64,000 bases of DNA from Plasmodiophora brassicae (taxonomy: Eukaryota > Endomyxa > Phytomyxea > Plasmodiophorida > Plasmodiophoridae): assembly GCA_039704465.1 (NCBI GenBank), contig JASFAU010000011.1, forward strand, positions 1 to 64,000, in the 5' to 3' direction. Both the position numbers and the translations under genes were made by a program. How positions within the stretch are numbered: position 1 is the stretch's first letter; every line of letters begins with the position of its first letter. Below are positions 11,362 to 22,452 of the stretch, one piece after another. The notes beneath the pieces were generated by a model, which ran no database searches, was not told where the DNA came from, and was given only the letters and a program-made list of their open reading frames with translations.

Positions 11362-13395
11362 ATGCTGATGGGACGATGTGCAGTGCCGGAGGAAACAGTC
11401 ACCACCCGTGTCGTCATCCTGTCGTGTTTCCTGGCATATTTCGCTCTATGTGCTGGTGTCTACATGACAACTTCACGGGTGGAGCGTGCCCCGTTGCCTG
11501 ACTTGTCTCATCTGCCGGCAAGCTGCGTACGGCTGCTCGAATTTGCAGGGTCGCCACAGGCAAACTCACATAGTCGCAGTCCGATCTATCCTGGCAAACA
11601 AACCTGCACGTTGTCCTTGCAGACGACACGTTGTCGACGGCCAAACCGTTCTGCGATCGTCTGGAAGCCCTGTTACACGTGTCTGTTGCTGACCAACAGC
11701 AATTCAATGTTCTGTGTTCACTCGTCGGCGCTGACCGGCTCGCAGCTGCAATGCCCAAAACTGAGGAAGACATGCAAGGTCATTGCATCGATTCGTTTAT
11801 TGCCTGGCATTTCCGTTCATAGCTGGATAGACTTCGATGACTTGCTGAAGACGGACACAGAGGATAGTTCCGATATTACCGTGTTCATTATCAAAGGGCC
11901 GAAGGAGCTGTCCGTCCTCGGCAAGTACAAACACGCGTGGATTACAACAGGTACGCTGATTTGGGCGTCATGGCCATGTGTATGTTTATACGTCCAATCA
12001 GGAGGAAAACCCGTACTTGAACTTGTTCAGCGCTGTTCTGATCTGGTCCGTGCAATGTGGAGGCCCATCGTATCGGGGAGCGATGCTGTGCACCAGGTGG
12101 ACCCATCATGTCACTGGAATAATGCCGGCGCTTACGCTATGCCGGCCAGTCCAATATGCAGGTCCATTCTCAGCGAAGTTACCTGCTCTCTTTCTCGCTG
12201 CTTATCGACACCCCCAGCAAAGCATTATCCTGGAGCTTCAAAGACGTTTTAAACGGTTCGTTATCGTCCTATGCGTTGCGGATGCTCTGACGTGAAGGAC
12301 GCAGCTCACCTGACTCCGTTCCTTGACGAGATCCGTAACGTCTTTAACGCTCGGGTGGACTCCCAGGTCGTATACTTCGCCGATATTGTTGATGGCATCA
12401 ACGTCGGCAGGAACAACGTGTCGTTTATCACCCCCTCGCAGCTGGAGACGTTTATTGGACGTACGAAATGGAACGTTGGTGAGTTGGCCGTCGCGCAGAT
12501 TATCGTGCCCGGTTTATTCACTTGGTGTCAGAGTCTATCCACACGCCATCGTTTCCTGCGTTACACTTTTTCATTTATATCCCCCCTCGTCGGCACACAC
12601 CATTGACGATCCGCCCGACAGCTGGTACTCCTACCGACGTGTTCCGCAGGACCGTATGTGTACTCATTTCCGTGTCGATTAGCTGCCCCCGCGTCGACAT
12701 CGTTCATGCTGCCTAGGTGGGGAGGCCTTGTAATCGGTAACTCGCTGGAGACTGTTAATAGCCCAACGGACGAACGCATCTCCTCGGTCATGGGCGTTGT
12801 CGTTGCGCAGATCAGGACGCTTCTTGGGCTCCCGCTACCTGCATGGTCCGTTGATGGCGTTGACATTGACGTAAGTAACATCTCGACTGCGTATCGTAAC
12901 CACTTACAACGATGCCATGCGTAGCAGCTCGCTGCACCTTCCGGAGTGGCACAATGGGAAGTCGATCTTGCCCGACGCGATCGCATACGTTCCAACCACG
13001 CGAGCGCAGTCCAGACGCTTGGAGCATTTTCGTCATTGTTGCGTGAGAACTTACAGTTGCCCGTTGAGGATCACGTTGCGGCTCTTGTCCATAACGCAGT
13101 CTCGTCTCTTCGTAAATCTCCATCTAAACGTGCCGATTTTTCAATCTGAGCCCGCTTTGCAGATGGCTGTCGGTCTGCAATAATGCGGCACGAATACAAG
13201 ACTGCATTCGATATGTGCCTGGATGCGCACAGCAATGCGCAGTCGGCATTCTTCGATGAGACCATGATCCCGCTGATGTACTTCCCTGACGAGCACGTCT
13301 ATGCGGTTTACACGCCGTTCTTCGTTCCTATCCTGATGCCTGTACTGTCGCGAACGGTAACTTTCATCAAAGACATGAAGAGGCGATATACATAA
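11362..13395 (+). CDS. PIGS: GPI transamidase component PIG-S (GPI17)
   Basis: Multi-exon gene from ATG 11362 (MLMGRCAV) to 13395. The complex transfers pre-assembled GPI anchors to proteins in the ER. An N-terminal membrane helix (VVILSCFLAYFALCAGVY) leads directly into TSRVERAPLP, as in PIG-S. The lumenal part contains RVDSQVVYFADI (compare VDSQVLYYA), then ALHFFIYIPP, then the strong family signature MLPRWGGLVIGN near 12720. The last exon reads AFFDETMIPLMYFPDEHVYA, then a C-terminal membrane helix FFVPILMPVLSRTVTFI, matching the PIG-S end almost position for position. At least seven exons are needed; the donor at about 11951 is GTACGC. A probable GPI-anchored client is encoded at 21-22 kb. 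Confidence 0.9.
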
Positions 13396-13460
13396 AGGCC
13401 TTACACCTTGTCGAATGGAGGTATGGAACAGTTTCGGGGTCAAGTAAGATACCGATTGGT

Positions 13461-15545
13461 TTATCTTCGGTATCGAATGCGCCTGAAGTTGAAGTAAAGG
13501 CAGAGGACGCCTCTCTCGAACTTGCTTCGGAACCCATGCCTTTGCGAGCTCTCCCACGGCTTGTTGACGATCTTGAAGGCAATGTCCTCGTACGGTGGTC
13601 CGGCCGAGAATCGTAGAATGCAAAAGTCTGGATCGTCTGGTATCTTCAACTTCGTGAACGTTGGAGCGACTGACGGGTCAAGCAGGTCCGGATAGAATAT
13701 GTTGAACTTGTAGCCTTGAACGACTTTGGGCGGCGGATTTTCCCGATCATAGTGCGTCTGATTGTACTTCGACCACTCGTACCCGGCTTTGACACAGTTG
13801 AAGAACTTCGGCTTGCGAGGCCTGTACTTGTCAGCCCACGAAGGAACAGTCCCGTCACTTGCCAACTGGACAACATCCGAGAACTGTTGCTCGTCCTCGG
13901 TCATCGTATTCATCAGGTTGTTCGCATCGAATGCAGCAGCAGACACCTTCGTCACGCGGAGTTAGACGCCGGGACGTTCTGCATTGGGGATCACTGAGCA
14001 AACGTACCTCGAGTTTCTTTTGATGAGGAACGAGTCGGCCCCGGCTCTCACTGAACTTGGCAAATTCCTCGGCGACAATAGAAGCGCGTTGCTCACGTAA
14101 CGATGCCATGTCATCTGCAGGAGCAATGGCAGTACGCGACAGCTCCTCGTCGACGAACTGAACTGGGCTCCGCAAACCACTGTTGACAGCATGCGACTCG
14201 CAACCTGCACGGAACCGGACGGGTTATCGCTTGGGATGGCTGACAGTCAGATAATCGGACAAACCTGCAAGTTGCATCTCATCCTGAGCCAACTGCTGGA
14301 GACGCATCTGGACCAAGTTATTGTAGAATTCGCGCAGATAGGCTTTAGCAATGGCAAGGTCCATTAAAGGCAGCAGAGACTGCCAATAATCGACATCGAC
14401 AGCTACCGAATCGTCGGCGTCTAGCCCAGCAACTTTGGCCGTGGTCTTGTCCTTCAGGTTGCGCAGGTCCTGAACGCTCTTCTCCTGTGTCGTGCGTCAG
14501 GCATACGGCCGATGGTTCTTCTACACTGTGTCCCTTACATGGAATATCTTTTCGAGATCAGACCGAACGGGGTCGATCAGGTTCGAGTCGGCACTCGCCA
14601 CGAGGGCGTCCTCGCAGATAACGCTAAGTGCTGACCAATACTCGACATGTTCCCCGTTCTCAATCTGGTCCTGAACATCCTTTAAGAGCTCCAGCAATTC
14701 TTGCTGCCCTAGGTCGCGAAAGACAGCGATCGGATCTATAAGGTCGAACGTATCGTGATCAACGACGTCCTGGCCATGTCCAGGTGTCGTAGGTTTCCTC
14801 CCATCCAACTCCAGAACAAACAAATTCTGTGCCAGCAGGTCCGAAGGTTTCTGCCGCTGTTCCCGAATGCGACGCGCGACGACAATTCGTTGCTGATGAC
14901 GCACGTAGAGTGTCAGGTACATTATCAATCGATGACCCCAAACTCCATACCTGTTCCCTAAGAAATTCTTCTTCTTTCCGATCCCAGTCGGCGTTCGCAT
15001 CGCGTTCCATTTCGCGTGCGATCTGCATTTTCATCTCCTCCATCTGCTCTTTCTCGATCTCGCGCTCCTCTTTGCGTTGCTTGATACGCTCGATTTCATC
15101 CCGCAACTCCTGCTGCCTACGTTTAACCTTCTTTTCAATCTTCGATACGGGCGTTCCTGTGCATAGCCGTAACGCGAAGAATGAGTGGGCATTACGATCG
15201 CCAAAGCGCAGGCTAACCGGCATCCAATTCGGCCTTGTGCTTCTTCTTCCAGACGAATACTTTCGACAATGATGGATCGCCGAACGGGTTGGCGTCATCG
15301 GTATACCCAAAGGCGCCAGACTGTTTGCTATGACGTCTTGCCTCCTTCTTGGCCTTGCGTCGCGCGTCCCGTTCGAGGGATGGCTCCCGGTTTCGTCGAT
15401 GGCGCTTGTGGTCTGCAACTGCAGTGTCAGCAATCGATACACGTGCAGTTGAATGACAGTGTGCCAACGTCGGCCTCCTACCCGGGGACCGCGAGCGTGA
15501 CCTGGACCTGTGGCCGTCGCTGCGAGATCTGGCTTTCGTGTCCAT
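13461..15545 (-). CDS. CACTIN: Cactin, spliceosome-associated protein
   Basis: Multi-exon gene from ATG 15545 to 13461. The N-terminus is an Arg/Ser-rich stretch, then YTDDANPFGDPSLSKVFVWK, matching the cactin N-terminal box, then a charged coiled coil (KKVKRRQQELRDEIERIKQ). A middle helical domain follows (DPIAVFRDLGQQELLELL), with a phosphopeptide-like HVEYW segment. The final exon is the hallmark C-terminal domain: KPKFFNCVKAGYEWSKYNQ, then NPPPKVVQGYKFNIFYPDL, then DFCILRFSAGPPYEDIAFKI, ending FNFRRIRYRR. Cactin acts in pre-mRNA splicing of weak introns; that fits an intron-rich genome. One donor (near 14005) is GTACGT. Essentially certain identity; internal exon borders not all resolved. 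Confidence 0.95.
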
Positions 15546-15655
15546 TGCCGCCGAACAACTCCGTGGGTGCACCCACCACGGCGTCCGCGCATGTGCTAAC
15601 GTGGCCAATATACGGTCGTCGTACTCCATCTCTGGATGAGGCGACACTCTGTGCT

Positions 15656-15987
15656 ATCGGGTTCAACCGCAGACTGCTATACCGCTTGAAAGCAAAGCGT
15701 CGTGAGATTGCATTTGCCTCCGATCGAGACGCCACCAACCGCTTCATGGAGGAAGACCAGAAGATTCGGGATGCCGGTGGAGTGTTCGATACTTTCACTG
15801 ATGGGTTCTGGACGAGAACTTCCTCAATACGTAGGCAATCGTCAAAGCGAATATCGAACACTCCACCGGCATCCCGAATCTTCTGGCCTTCCTCCATGAA
15901 GCGGTTGATGGCGTCTCGGTCGGAGGCAAATGCAATCTCACGACGCTTTGCTTTCAAGCGGTATAGCAGTTTGCGGTCGAAACCAAT
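15656..15987. repeat. Long inverted repeat of coding sequence (136-bp arms, 60-bp loop)
   Basis: Left arm 15656-15791 and right arm 15852-15987 are reverse complements with about seven mismatches in 136 positions. The right arm, read on the minus strand, encodes LLYRLKAKRREIAFASDR followed by a segment ending in GGVFDI. The left arm encodes nearly the same peptide on the plus strand. Transcription in either direction would give a long near-perfect hairpin RNA. Both strands stay open through the structure (333 plus-strand codons, 289 minus-strand codons), so the ORFs here are partly mirror images. Confidence 0.95.
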
Positions 15988-16330
15988 CATCGGCCAGCGT
16001 CGACGTTGCACACGGGAGGTGCCAATGCTAACAAAAGGAGCCAATTCCAGAATGGCTTCCCGTTCCTCGGTAGTCCGTTCAGCGTCCTTCTGCTTGAATA
16101 AAATTCCGACAACAACAAGAGATGTTGAAGAGCGTTTCTGTGCGGAACCGTGTTGTCCTTCTCTACGACGTATCGCCGGTCTGTGAAGACGTATGTGAAG
16201 TCGACATGAAACGGACAGCCTCCAATATGAGAGCCTAGAGCTGCAGGAGAAATAATAACCCCTCTGAACGACCTTTTCCTCTCCGAAATGTTGCACCGCC
16301 TTCGCCGAATCATTCGTGTTGTGCTTTGCG
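15790..16330 (-). CDS. Unidentified small gene whose 3' exon is mirrored in the inverted repeat
   Basis: Minus-strand coding signal upstream of the hairpin: a segment reading SHIGGCPFHVDFTYVFTDRR then YVVEKDNTVPHRN, and, in another frame after a probable intron, a basic helical segment ERTTEEREAILELAPFVSIG, then RRWPMIGFDRKLLYRL continuing into the right arm of the inverted repeat. A 32-nt intron candidate (GTCGTT to CTGCAG) lies near 16230-16265. No family recognised. The stop is uncertain because the frame runs into the palindrome loop and the mirrored arm. It may be a real gene with a recently inverted duplicate exon, or a decaying copy of a gene elsewhere. Confidence 0.35.
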
Positions 16331-16646
16331 TGCGATAACAAATCCATGCTTGACGCTGAACGCGTGCATAAACGGCAACAGCCCGTTCTGGAACGATACG
16401 AAGTGGACGCTAGCCGATCGGCGGTATCAGCCGGTCACGGTGATTTGAGTGCAAAGAATCGTGGCCAGGCGACAGGCGAATCCGTGACAAGGGTATAGGC
16501 GATGAATGATGAAGCGGACATGAACGGCGGCAATGATACCCCGCGCGAAATTCAAATTGCAGATACGTATTGCATTTTTACGTAACGGAGGCTGCTGGCT
16601 CTCGTATGTCACAGAGCCCCAGATGACTCATTTTCACTTAGTTGGC

Positions 16647-16706
16647 GAACCTGGAGGTGCGCGCACCTGGAGGTCCCTGTGACTGGGTGGGCGCACCTCC
16701 AGGTTC
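16647..16706. repeat. Short perfect inverted repeat (16-bp arms)
   Basis: Arms GAACCTGGAGGTGCGC (16647-16662) and its exact reverse complement (16691-16706) flank a 28-bp spacer. The first 14 bases of a further, differently oriented unit GCGCACCTGGAGGT overlap the left arm. It lies in the spacer upstream of the polytopic membrane protein and could form a hairpin in the 5' leader or in DNA. Confidence 0.85.
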
Positions 16707-16829
16707 ACGCGCACCTGATAGGGAAAGCCGCGACTCAGTGACAGGGCAGTCGGTGGAAGTGCTGTAGCAGTATAGTAGAGTCTGCTATTGTGGCTATGCT
16801 CACGCACGCCTGCACAAGGGTACAGCGGG

Positions 16830-17696
16830 ATGTCGAAGCCATTGTTCACCGCGGACCAGCTACTGACTGAGTTCATTCGCGGCATGGCGGCCGGGTTCGG
16901 CGCCTGCTTCGTTGTGATTGTCGTCATGACCCGACGCATTCACACTCGATGGCACAGGTGGACCTGCATCGTGATCGCGGTATCCCTCGCCGAACTACAG
17001 ATTCAGTCCTTCCTGTGGGATTACTACCTGGTTCCAAACTGCAGGCTCAAGATCATTACAGTGTTCCCTGTGCAGGCATTGCAGTTTGCGGCCGTCTGGG
17101 CGTTCCAGCTCCAGATCGTGTACCATCTCAACGCCCGATATATGCGACGATCGTATCTGGTTGCTGTAATTGCTGTCAGCTTTTTTATACGCGCCAGCAT
17201 CGAGGCCGTCTATGGTGCGTTCCTTTACACGACCACGTCGAGCAACGGCGTCTGCCTGACGCAGAGCCCGTTGGCCACCAGCTACCTGCAGAAAGTCGGT
17301 GACCTCGTGTTTGACGCATTCATCGCCTGCATGATCGTCGGTCGGCTCTACCTTTCAATGCGGCAGCTGGGCACCATGAAGAGCCAGCAGACGCGGCAGA
17401 TCATCTCGAAAATCATGGGCGAACAGGAATCGCTGGCCACCTTCTCCTTCTTCGTCCAGGCGTCCTACCTGATTCTGCTGAACGTGTTCCCGACGAACAT
17501 CATCAGCACGCTGAACGCGTTTGTCACCCTGGTTCCCGCCTGCTTCATGTCCATGTATTTGCTGTCCCTGAAATCGAGCAGAGATCTCGCTGCGCATCCG
17601 GTCCGTCCCACCAGGACCGACAGGCCGACGGTCCCGCAGAAGGCCCGGGGTCTCAGCACCTCAACAGAGGAGCACATCGTGAACAACGTGGTCTAG
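16830..17696 (+). CDS. Polytopic (about seven-helix) membrane protein of unknown family
   Basis: Single-exon gene of 288 codons from ATG 16830 (MSKPLFTADQLL). About seven hydrophobic segments are evident: near residues 18-35 (GACFVVIVVM), 42-60, 72-92 (ITVFPVQALQFAAVWAF), 104-124 (YLVAVIAVSFFIRA), 155-172 (VGDLVFDAFIACMIVG), 212-232 (ASYLILLNVFPTNII) and 235-255. The C-terminal 40 residues are basic and Ser/Thr-rich. The count and loop lengths resemble fungal/protist seven-helix proteins, but I see no DRY or NPxxY motif. The absence of introns is unusual among its neighbours. Function unknown. Confidence 0.75.
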   Translation: MSKPLFTADQLLTEFIRGMAAGFGACFVVIVVMTRRIHTRWHRWTCIVIAVSLAELQIQSFLWDYYLVPNCRLKIITVFPVQALQFAAVWAFQLQIVYHLNARYMRRSYLVAVIAVSFFIRASIEAVYGAFLYTTTSSNGVCLTQSPLATSYLQKVGDLVFDAFIACMIVGRLYLSMRQLGTMKSQQTRQIISKIMGEQESLATFSFFVQASYLILLNVFPTNIISTLNAFVTLVPACFMSMYLLSLKSSRDLAAHPVRPTRTDRPTVPQKARGLSTSTEEHIVNNVV

Positions 17697-17841
17697 CATA
17701 CGCGGGCGCAGGTTGGAATCACCACTACCGCACGTGCTCTCTGCAATACACGAGCAGCGCCCGCTTCGCTACTGGCTGCTGTGGCTGATCGGCATCGGCG
17801 TGTCCGTGGTGAGCGCCACTCGGTCGCCGCCGCGTTCCGAA

Positions 17842-18255
17842 ATGGGGTCGATCGCGGGGCGCGCCGTGGCGCGAGCTCTGGTGCCACCGTCGACCTGGTC
17901 TCTGCGCCAGGCGTTGTCGGCTGCGACGGCGTCGAGGGCAACGCCCGTGCTGAGTGAAGATGAACGCGGTCGTCTGCAGGCGATGTGCAAAGTCGGCGAT
18001 GGCGAATCGGACGCCGGTATTGCTGCCGTCATCGAGTGGACCGCGCAGGTGCAGAACGCGCCCGTCCCCGATGACGTACAGCCGGTCGTATCACCGCTCG
18101 ACTTCTGGGGACACAGCCTGCGCCTTACGGAAGACGCCGCGTTGGACCCGTGTCCCCACGACGATATCCTGCAACACGCGCCGCACGTTGAATCGTCCTA
18201 CTTCAAACTGCCGAGATCGCCGAGCGGCGACGACGACGACGACACGTCCGCTTAA
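17842..18255 (+). CDS. Hypothetical protein with acidic C-terminus, start uncertain
   Basis: The frame is open from 17713 to 18255 but begins with TTG; the first in-frame ATG is 17842. If translation began in an upstream exon, the region before 17842 would supply one hydrophobic helix (YWLLWLIGIGVSVVSA). The remainder is alanine-rich and ends in a run of five aspartates. No family recognised. It lies between two membrane-protein genes on the same strand with under 150 bp spacing each side. Confidence 0.4.
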   Translation: MGSIAGRAVARALVPPSTWSLRQALSAATASRATPVLSEDERGRLQAMCKVGDGESDAGIAAVIEWTAQVQNAPVPDDVQPVVSPLDFWGHSLRLTEDAALDPCPHDDILQHAPHVESSYFKLPRSPSGDDDDDTSA

Positions 18256-18369
18256 ACAGATTGTACGATACGATAAGTAAATGGAACCGGGGGGCGTCAG
18301 GGACCGGCCGGTCTGATGGCCCCGTCCCCCCTTATATTCGCTATTCTAGTCGGAGGGTCGCGTGCCGTA

Positions 18370-20882
18370 ATGGCATGCCGTGCCGGCGTGGTCGCTGGCG
18401 TGATCATCGTGACGGTGTCGGCGTGGGGGGCGGCAATGGACGGCGGGCCGATTGGTGTCACCGACCTCGGCCAGTACCCGTCCCTGCAACTGGACCCGGT
18501 CACGCGGTCCATCGTTGTCGTCTACGGATCCGCCTGGGGGCTCAAGATGACCACGTGCGACGCAGGTCGGTCGTGAGACGGCCCACCGTCAAGACGTGCA
18601 GACCGACTCAGGCAGGGCGCTTGTGCCGAACGCAGAGCAGTGCGATACGGAATCGAAGCGAAGTCGGCATCTGGGATGCACACCGCCGCTGGCGGCCGCA
18701 TCGCTGACGTTCGTGCGCAATCGCCCGTTCATCGCGTTTGCACCGTTGCAGTCGGGCAATGCCGCCACTTTGTATGGCATGTCGTGTTCTGATTCGTCCT
18801 GCGCCGCGTTCACGACGACCAAGATTGGCAGCACGTCGAATGTCGGGTTTGCGGCGGCTGCCCTGGTCGGCGCCAACGGCCTCCCGCTCGTCGCCTACAT
18901 GGACAAGACAAGAAATTCCCTAGCCGTCGCGACCTGTTGGTGATGGTGCTCATCTCTGTGTACAATCTGATGTCCAACTCTCAGGGCAGGTTTGACCGAT
19001 GACTGTCGGTCGTCCCATGTCACGTTCCCGTATAAGCTGGGAGGGTTCTACCATTCGTACGGGTCCACCGACATTGTCACTGCAGGGAACACGACCATCA
19101 TCAGCTTCCAGCAATGGTCCTCGATTGGCCCCCTCCCCCGTTTGCATGCGTCATTTACCGCGTTTGACACCACGACCGCAGGAACCCAAATGGGACGACG
19201 GGCACGTTACAGCTGTGCGTCTGCGATCAGGGGACGTGCGACGCGCCTCGAATCGTAACGCTAGGCAGGGTCTGAGTAGGACGCATCTGCGTTCGTGTCG
19301 TTGACGCTTTTCGTTCCGGTGTTCAGATGAGTCTGCGTCTGAGTATTCGTCGGTCGCGCTGGACCACAGTGGCAATTTGCTCGTCGCCTACGCTGATGAA
19401 TCGTATTCCATCCTGCAACTGGCCGTTTGCAGCACGTCATCGTTGGTGGCCAAGGACTGCACGATACGGACGCTGATGAACAGCGCGCAGGCCATCAACT
19501 GGCCCGTTATAAGGTGTACAAGCAGAAGCCTTCCTGTTGGTATGTAGCGTTCAGGCGGCCCGTGTCATACCGATGATGCGAGTGACCAGCGTGTTCGCAG
19601 GCGGTGGACTGCCGATCATTGCCTTCTTTCAGGCCTGGGAAGGCGGGGTCGGTGGCGCGCTGCTGGTCTTCAAGTGTGCCGCCCCGCTCTGCATTGACGA
19701 TACCGATCAGTGTGTTGATGCTTCCGTCGTTGACGAGAGTCCTTTATGGATCGTTTCAGAGATGCAGATCTCAATGGTCCTGCGTCCCTCGGATGGCAGA
19801 CCTGTCAGTGCGGTTTGGTTCCCATCACTGTCAGTGCCCTTTTCTCAATGCCTTCATCGTAGGTTATCACGTATTCCGTGTACGAAGCACCCAATTCGTT
19901 CTACCTCAAGCTGGCGATATGCGACAGCCCCAGCTGCGAATATAGCAGGTGTTTGTCTGCCTTTGCTAGGCCGGGTTTCTAACATGCCTGAACGCTCGCC
20001 TGTACAGCACGTATGAAATTGACAGTTTCAAAGACGTGACGCTGCTAACGCTGAAGTTTAACGTCTCGTTTTTCATTGCTGCTGAGATCGTCGTCGTTGT
20101 CGTGACTGTGGTCTCCTTGATGATGGCTCTGTATACTCCAAATAAGGGTAGAGCAACTTTATCGCGCCCTGTATATGCCCGCTGACCTTCACTGCCAGCT
20201 CGTCTGGTCAACGTCTACACCATGCTGCCGTTCACTCGTGACATTATCGTTGATGCACGATACAGGAACGCGTTGGGAGTGTTAGGCAGCGTCCACGTTC
20301 GGCTCTACCGGTTGGCGCTCAATAACCTGTTGCTCAGATCAGCCATGTTCTCAATAGCCGGTGCGTTCCTGTCGTCGTTCTCGTGGCTGCTGTACTGTGG
20401 CCCTGAGAATTTCTTCGCTTATTGGCACGTCTTCTTCCTATCGCTGGTCCCCATCGGATCCAGGTCGGGTGGCAACCGTGGCTCCCACCCCTAAGCTCAT
20501 GGTTTCCCATCGTCAGTGTAATGGCGTACATGGCCATATGCAACAGCTGCAATCGTCGTAATCTGCTATGGGCGGGCTCGTCCTGTATTTTCTCGCTTGT
20601 CGTCGTGCTCACACGTAAGGCGGGGATGGTGGACGTTGAACTGGTTCGCCAGGCAATGACGTGGCGGTTTGCTCGCCAGTGATTGTAACGTACGCGGTCA
20701 ACAGCGACTCGTTCGAGTGCAACACGATCAACATCACTGTCCCGCGTGCGCTGAGCGTCGTTGGCGTTGCTATTGTGGCCTGCACGCAGCTGATCGGCGT
20801 GTTCCTGTGTTCACGCCTGTACATGGCTTTGGGCCTGGCATCCCCTGCACTGCTGGGCAACCAGTGGGAAGACGATATATGA
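18370..20882 (+). CDS. Receptor-like membrane protein: cysteine-containing repeat ectodomain plus about six membrane helices
   Basis: Multi-exon gene from ATG 18370. A signal peptide (GVVAGVIIVTVSAWGAA) precedes about seven degenerate repeats of a strand-rich unit with pattern hydrophobic-Y-x(n)-L-x-hydrophobic-C, for example PLVAYMDKTRNSLAVATC, LLVAYADESYSILQLAVC and YEAPNSFYLKLAICDSPSC; these suggest a secreted beta-propeller-like fold. Introns 20150-20200, 20464-20495 (32 nt) and about 20613-20681 connect it in frame to a C-terminal domain of about six helices: FFIAAEIVVVVVTVVSLMMA, then FSIAGAFLSSFSWLLY, YWHVFFLSLVPIG, FPIVSVMAYMAI, SSCIFSLVVVLT and SVVGVAIVACTQLIGVF. Layout is that of a cell-surface receptor or channel, but no known receptor family is recognised. 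Exons in the middle (18570-19990) are only roughly placed. Confidence 0.6.
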
Positions 20883-20999
20883 ACCGGGAATCTGCTACCG
20901 CTCAATGCTCCTCTGGTCGTGTATCACTCAGACACGTAACGATCCGTCGTGTAATCTATGGTGGGTGTGGTGGTGCCCGTACCATGTCGTAGGGCGCAG

Positions 21000-22305
21000 C
21001 TATGTGGAGCATGTCAGCACGAGGACGAGCAGCGACGCGACGAGCGAGATCGGTGCTGGAATGGACCCGCCGGACAGGGCGACGAATCCAGCGACTGCAT
21101 GATGGCTGGACAGGTCCTGCTGTGGCTTCAGCGGGTGCTTGACGGCTTGCACCTCGTTGACGGTCGGGTGCGCCGGCTTCCCGTTGACGGCCACCGACAG
21201 GACATAGTCGCTGTTCCTCAGGCGGCTGTCGCCCTGCAGGCGCATCTCCGAGTTCGTGTTCGGGTCGCACGACGCCGTCAGCGTGCCGCCCTGCATCTCG
21301 ACGGCCCCCGCACCGATCAACGACATCAGGTCCCGGTACTCGTTCGCCTCCGTCGGCGACGCATCCGGCCGGTTGTTCACATTGAGGTCCCCGGCCAGTA
21401 TGACAATGTCCATCTGCTGGGCGTTCTCGCTCAGGAACTGGCGAATCTCCTCCACCTGTGTGCGCCGCGCGTCCTGCACCTCGGTGGCGCTGCATCCGGT
21501 CACCCCGTCCGCCTGCAGCGATGTACCGACAATGGCCACCTTCTGGTCCGCCATCGTCTGTCGCCATGGGGGAGCCGCTGTCAGTGCACTGCGTTCTAGG
21601 TAGGCGCCCGACGCCATGTGCCTACGGTTTCAACGTAGACGAACCCGGGCGATGACATCAGGCAGGTCGTGTAGCAGCCGCATTTGCTGAAGACGCGCGT
21701 GTCCTGGCGCAGGACAGGCGTGCGGACCGCGATGAACACGCCGCCGCTGGACTTCACGTTCATCGGTTGGCCCGGCGCGCTCGTGCTGGCGAACCCGTTG
21801 CTGCTCATCAGCGTCTTCAGGTCCCGGAACGATGAATCGCGGTACACGTTCGTGAACACGACGATGTCGTTGTTCCGGTCCTTAATTGTCTGTGTGCCCT
21901 GTCCCGACACACGTCATCCGGTCAGGCGGCCACGCATGCCAGGGGGTCAACCACTGCCTGCTGACCGGAATGTACTGGACGCGGTCCTTGCTGGTCAGGC
22001 CGGACTGGAGCCCGGAGACGGGGGCCTCCTGGACGTTGTAGGTGACGACGTTGACGCCGCCGTTGGCAGCGCCCTGATGGACGTAGCTTGCCACGGCCTG
22101 GACCTCGGCGTACGCAGGCAGAATCGCCGCCTTCACAGACCGGAAACCCTCTTTCGCCGACGACAGGATTGGCGCAAGCAACCCTGAAGCAGGGCGCGCG
22201 CGCGTCCGTTAGACACAAACATGCGCCACACGCCGGCGGCAGGTGCCTACCGTCGACTAGCACAGCTGGCATGAGGAGGACGACGACGACGAGCACGCGT
22301 TGCAT
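21000..22305 (-). CDS. Secreted, probably GPI-anchored endonuclease/exonuclease/phosphatase (EEP) family hydrolase
   Basis: Multi-exon gene from ATG 22305. The signal peptide is MQRVLVVVVLLMPAVLVDG; an intron beginning GTAGGC joins it to APILSSAKEGFRSVK. EEP motifs appear in order: VVTYNVQEAP (metal-binding N), then VILAGDLNVN (the GDxN motif), then RNSDYVL, then LSSHHAVAGFV, matching the terminal S-D/S-H catalytic motif with D replaced by S. The overall size and a CYTTC pair resemble secreted neutral sphingomyelinases, but DNase I-like nucleases share the fold, so substrate is open. The C-terminus ends with small residues then a hydrophobic tail (APISLVASLLVLVLTCST), a typical GPI-anchor signal. 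The S for D change before the catalytic H should be noted. Confidence 0.7.
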
Positions 22306-22452
22306 CTTGGTTTGAACAATGGGACGACACCTTCCGGACCATGGGCGCTTCCGACAGTCCACGTGAGTCACCCTGCCGTCGCAATTGCTCGGCTGACTGC
22401 TCAGACGTGCTGATTGCTTGCCTATCCGTCTCCCGATACTCTCCGCCGTAAG

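Noticed and set aside
15185..16186. 333-codon plus-strand ORF across the inverted repeat
   Set aside because: First half is antisense to cactin exon 1 and the rest is the mirrored hairpin; not an independent gene.
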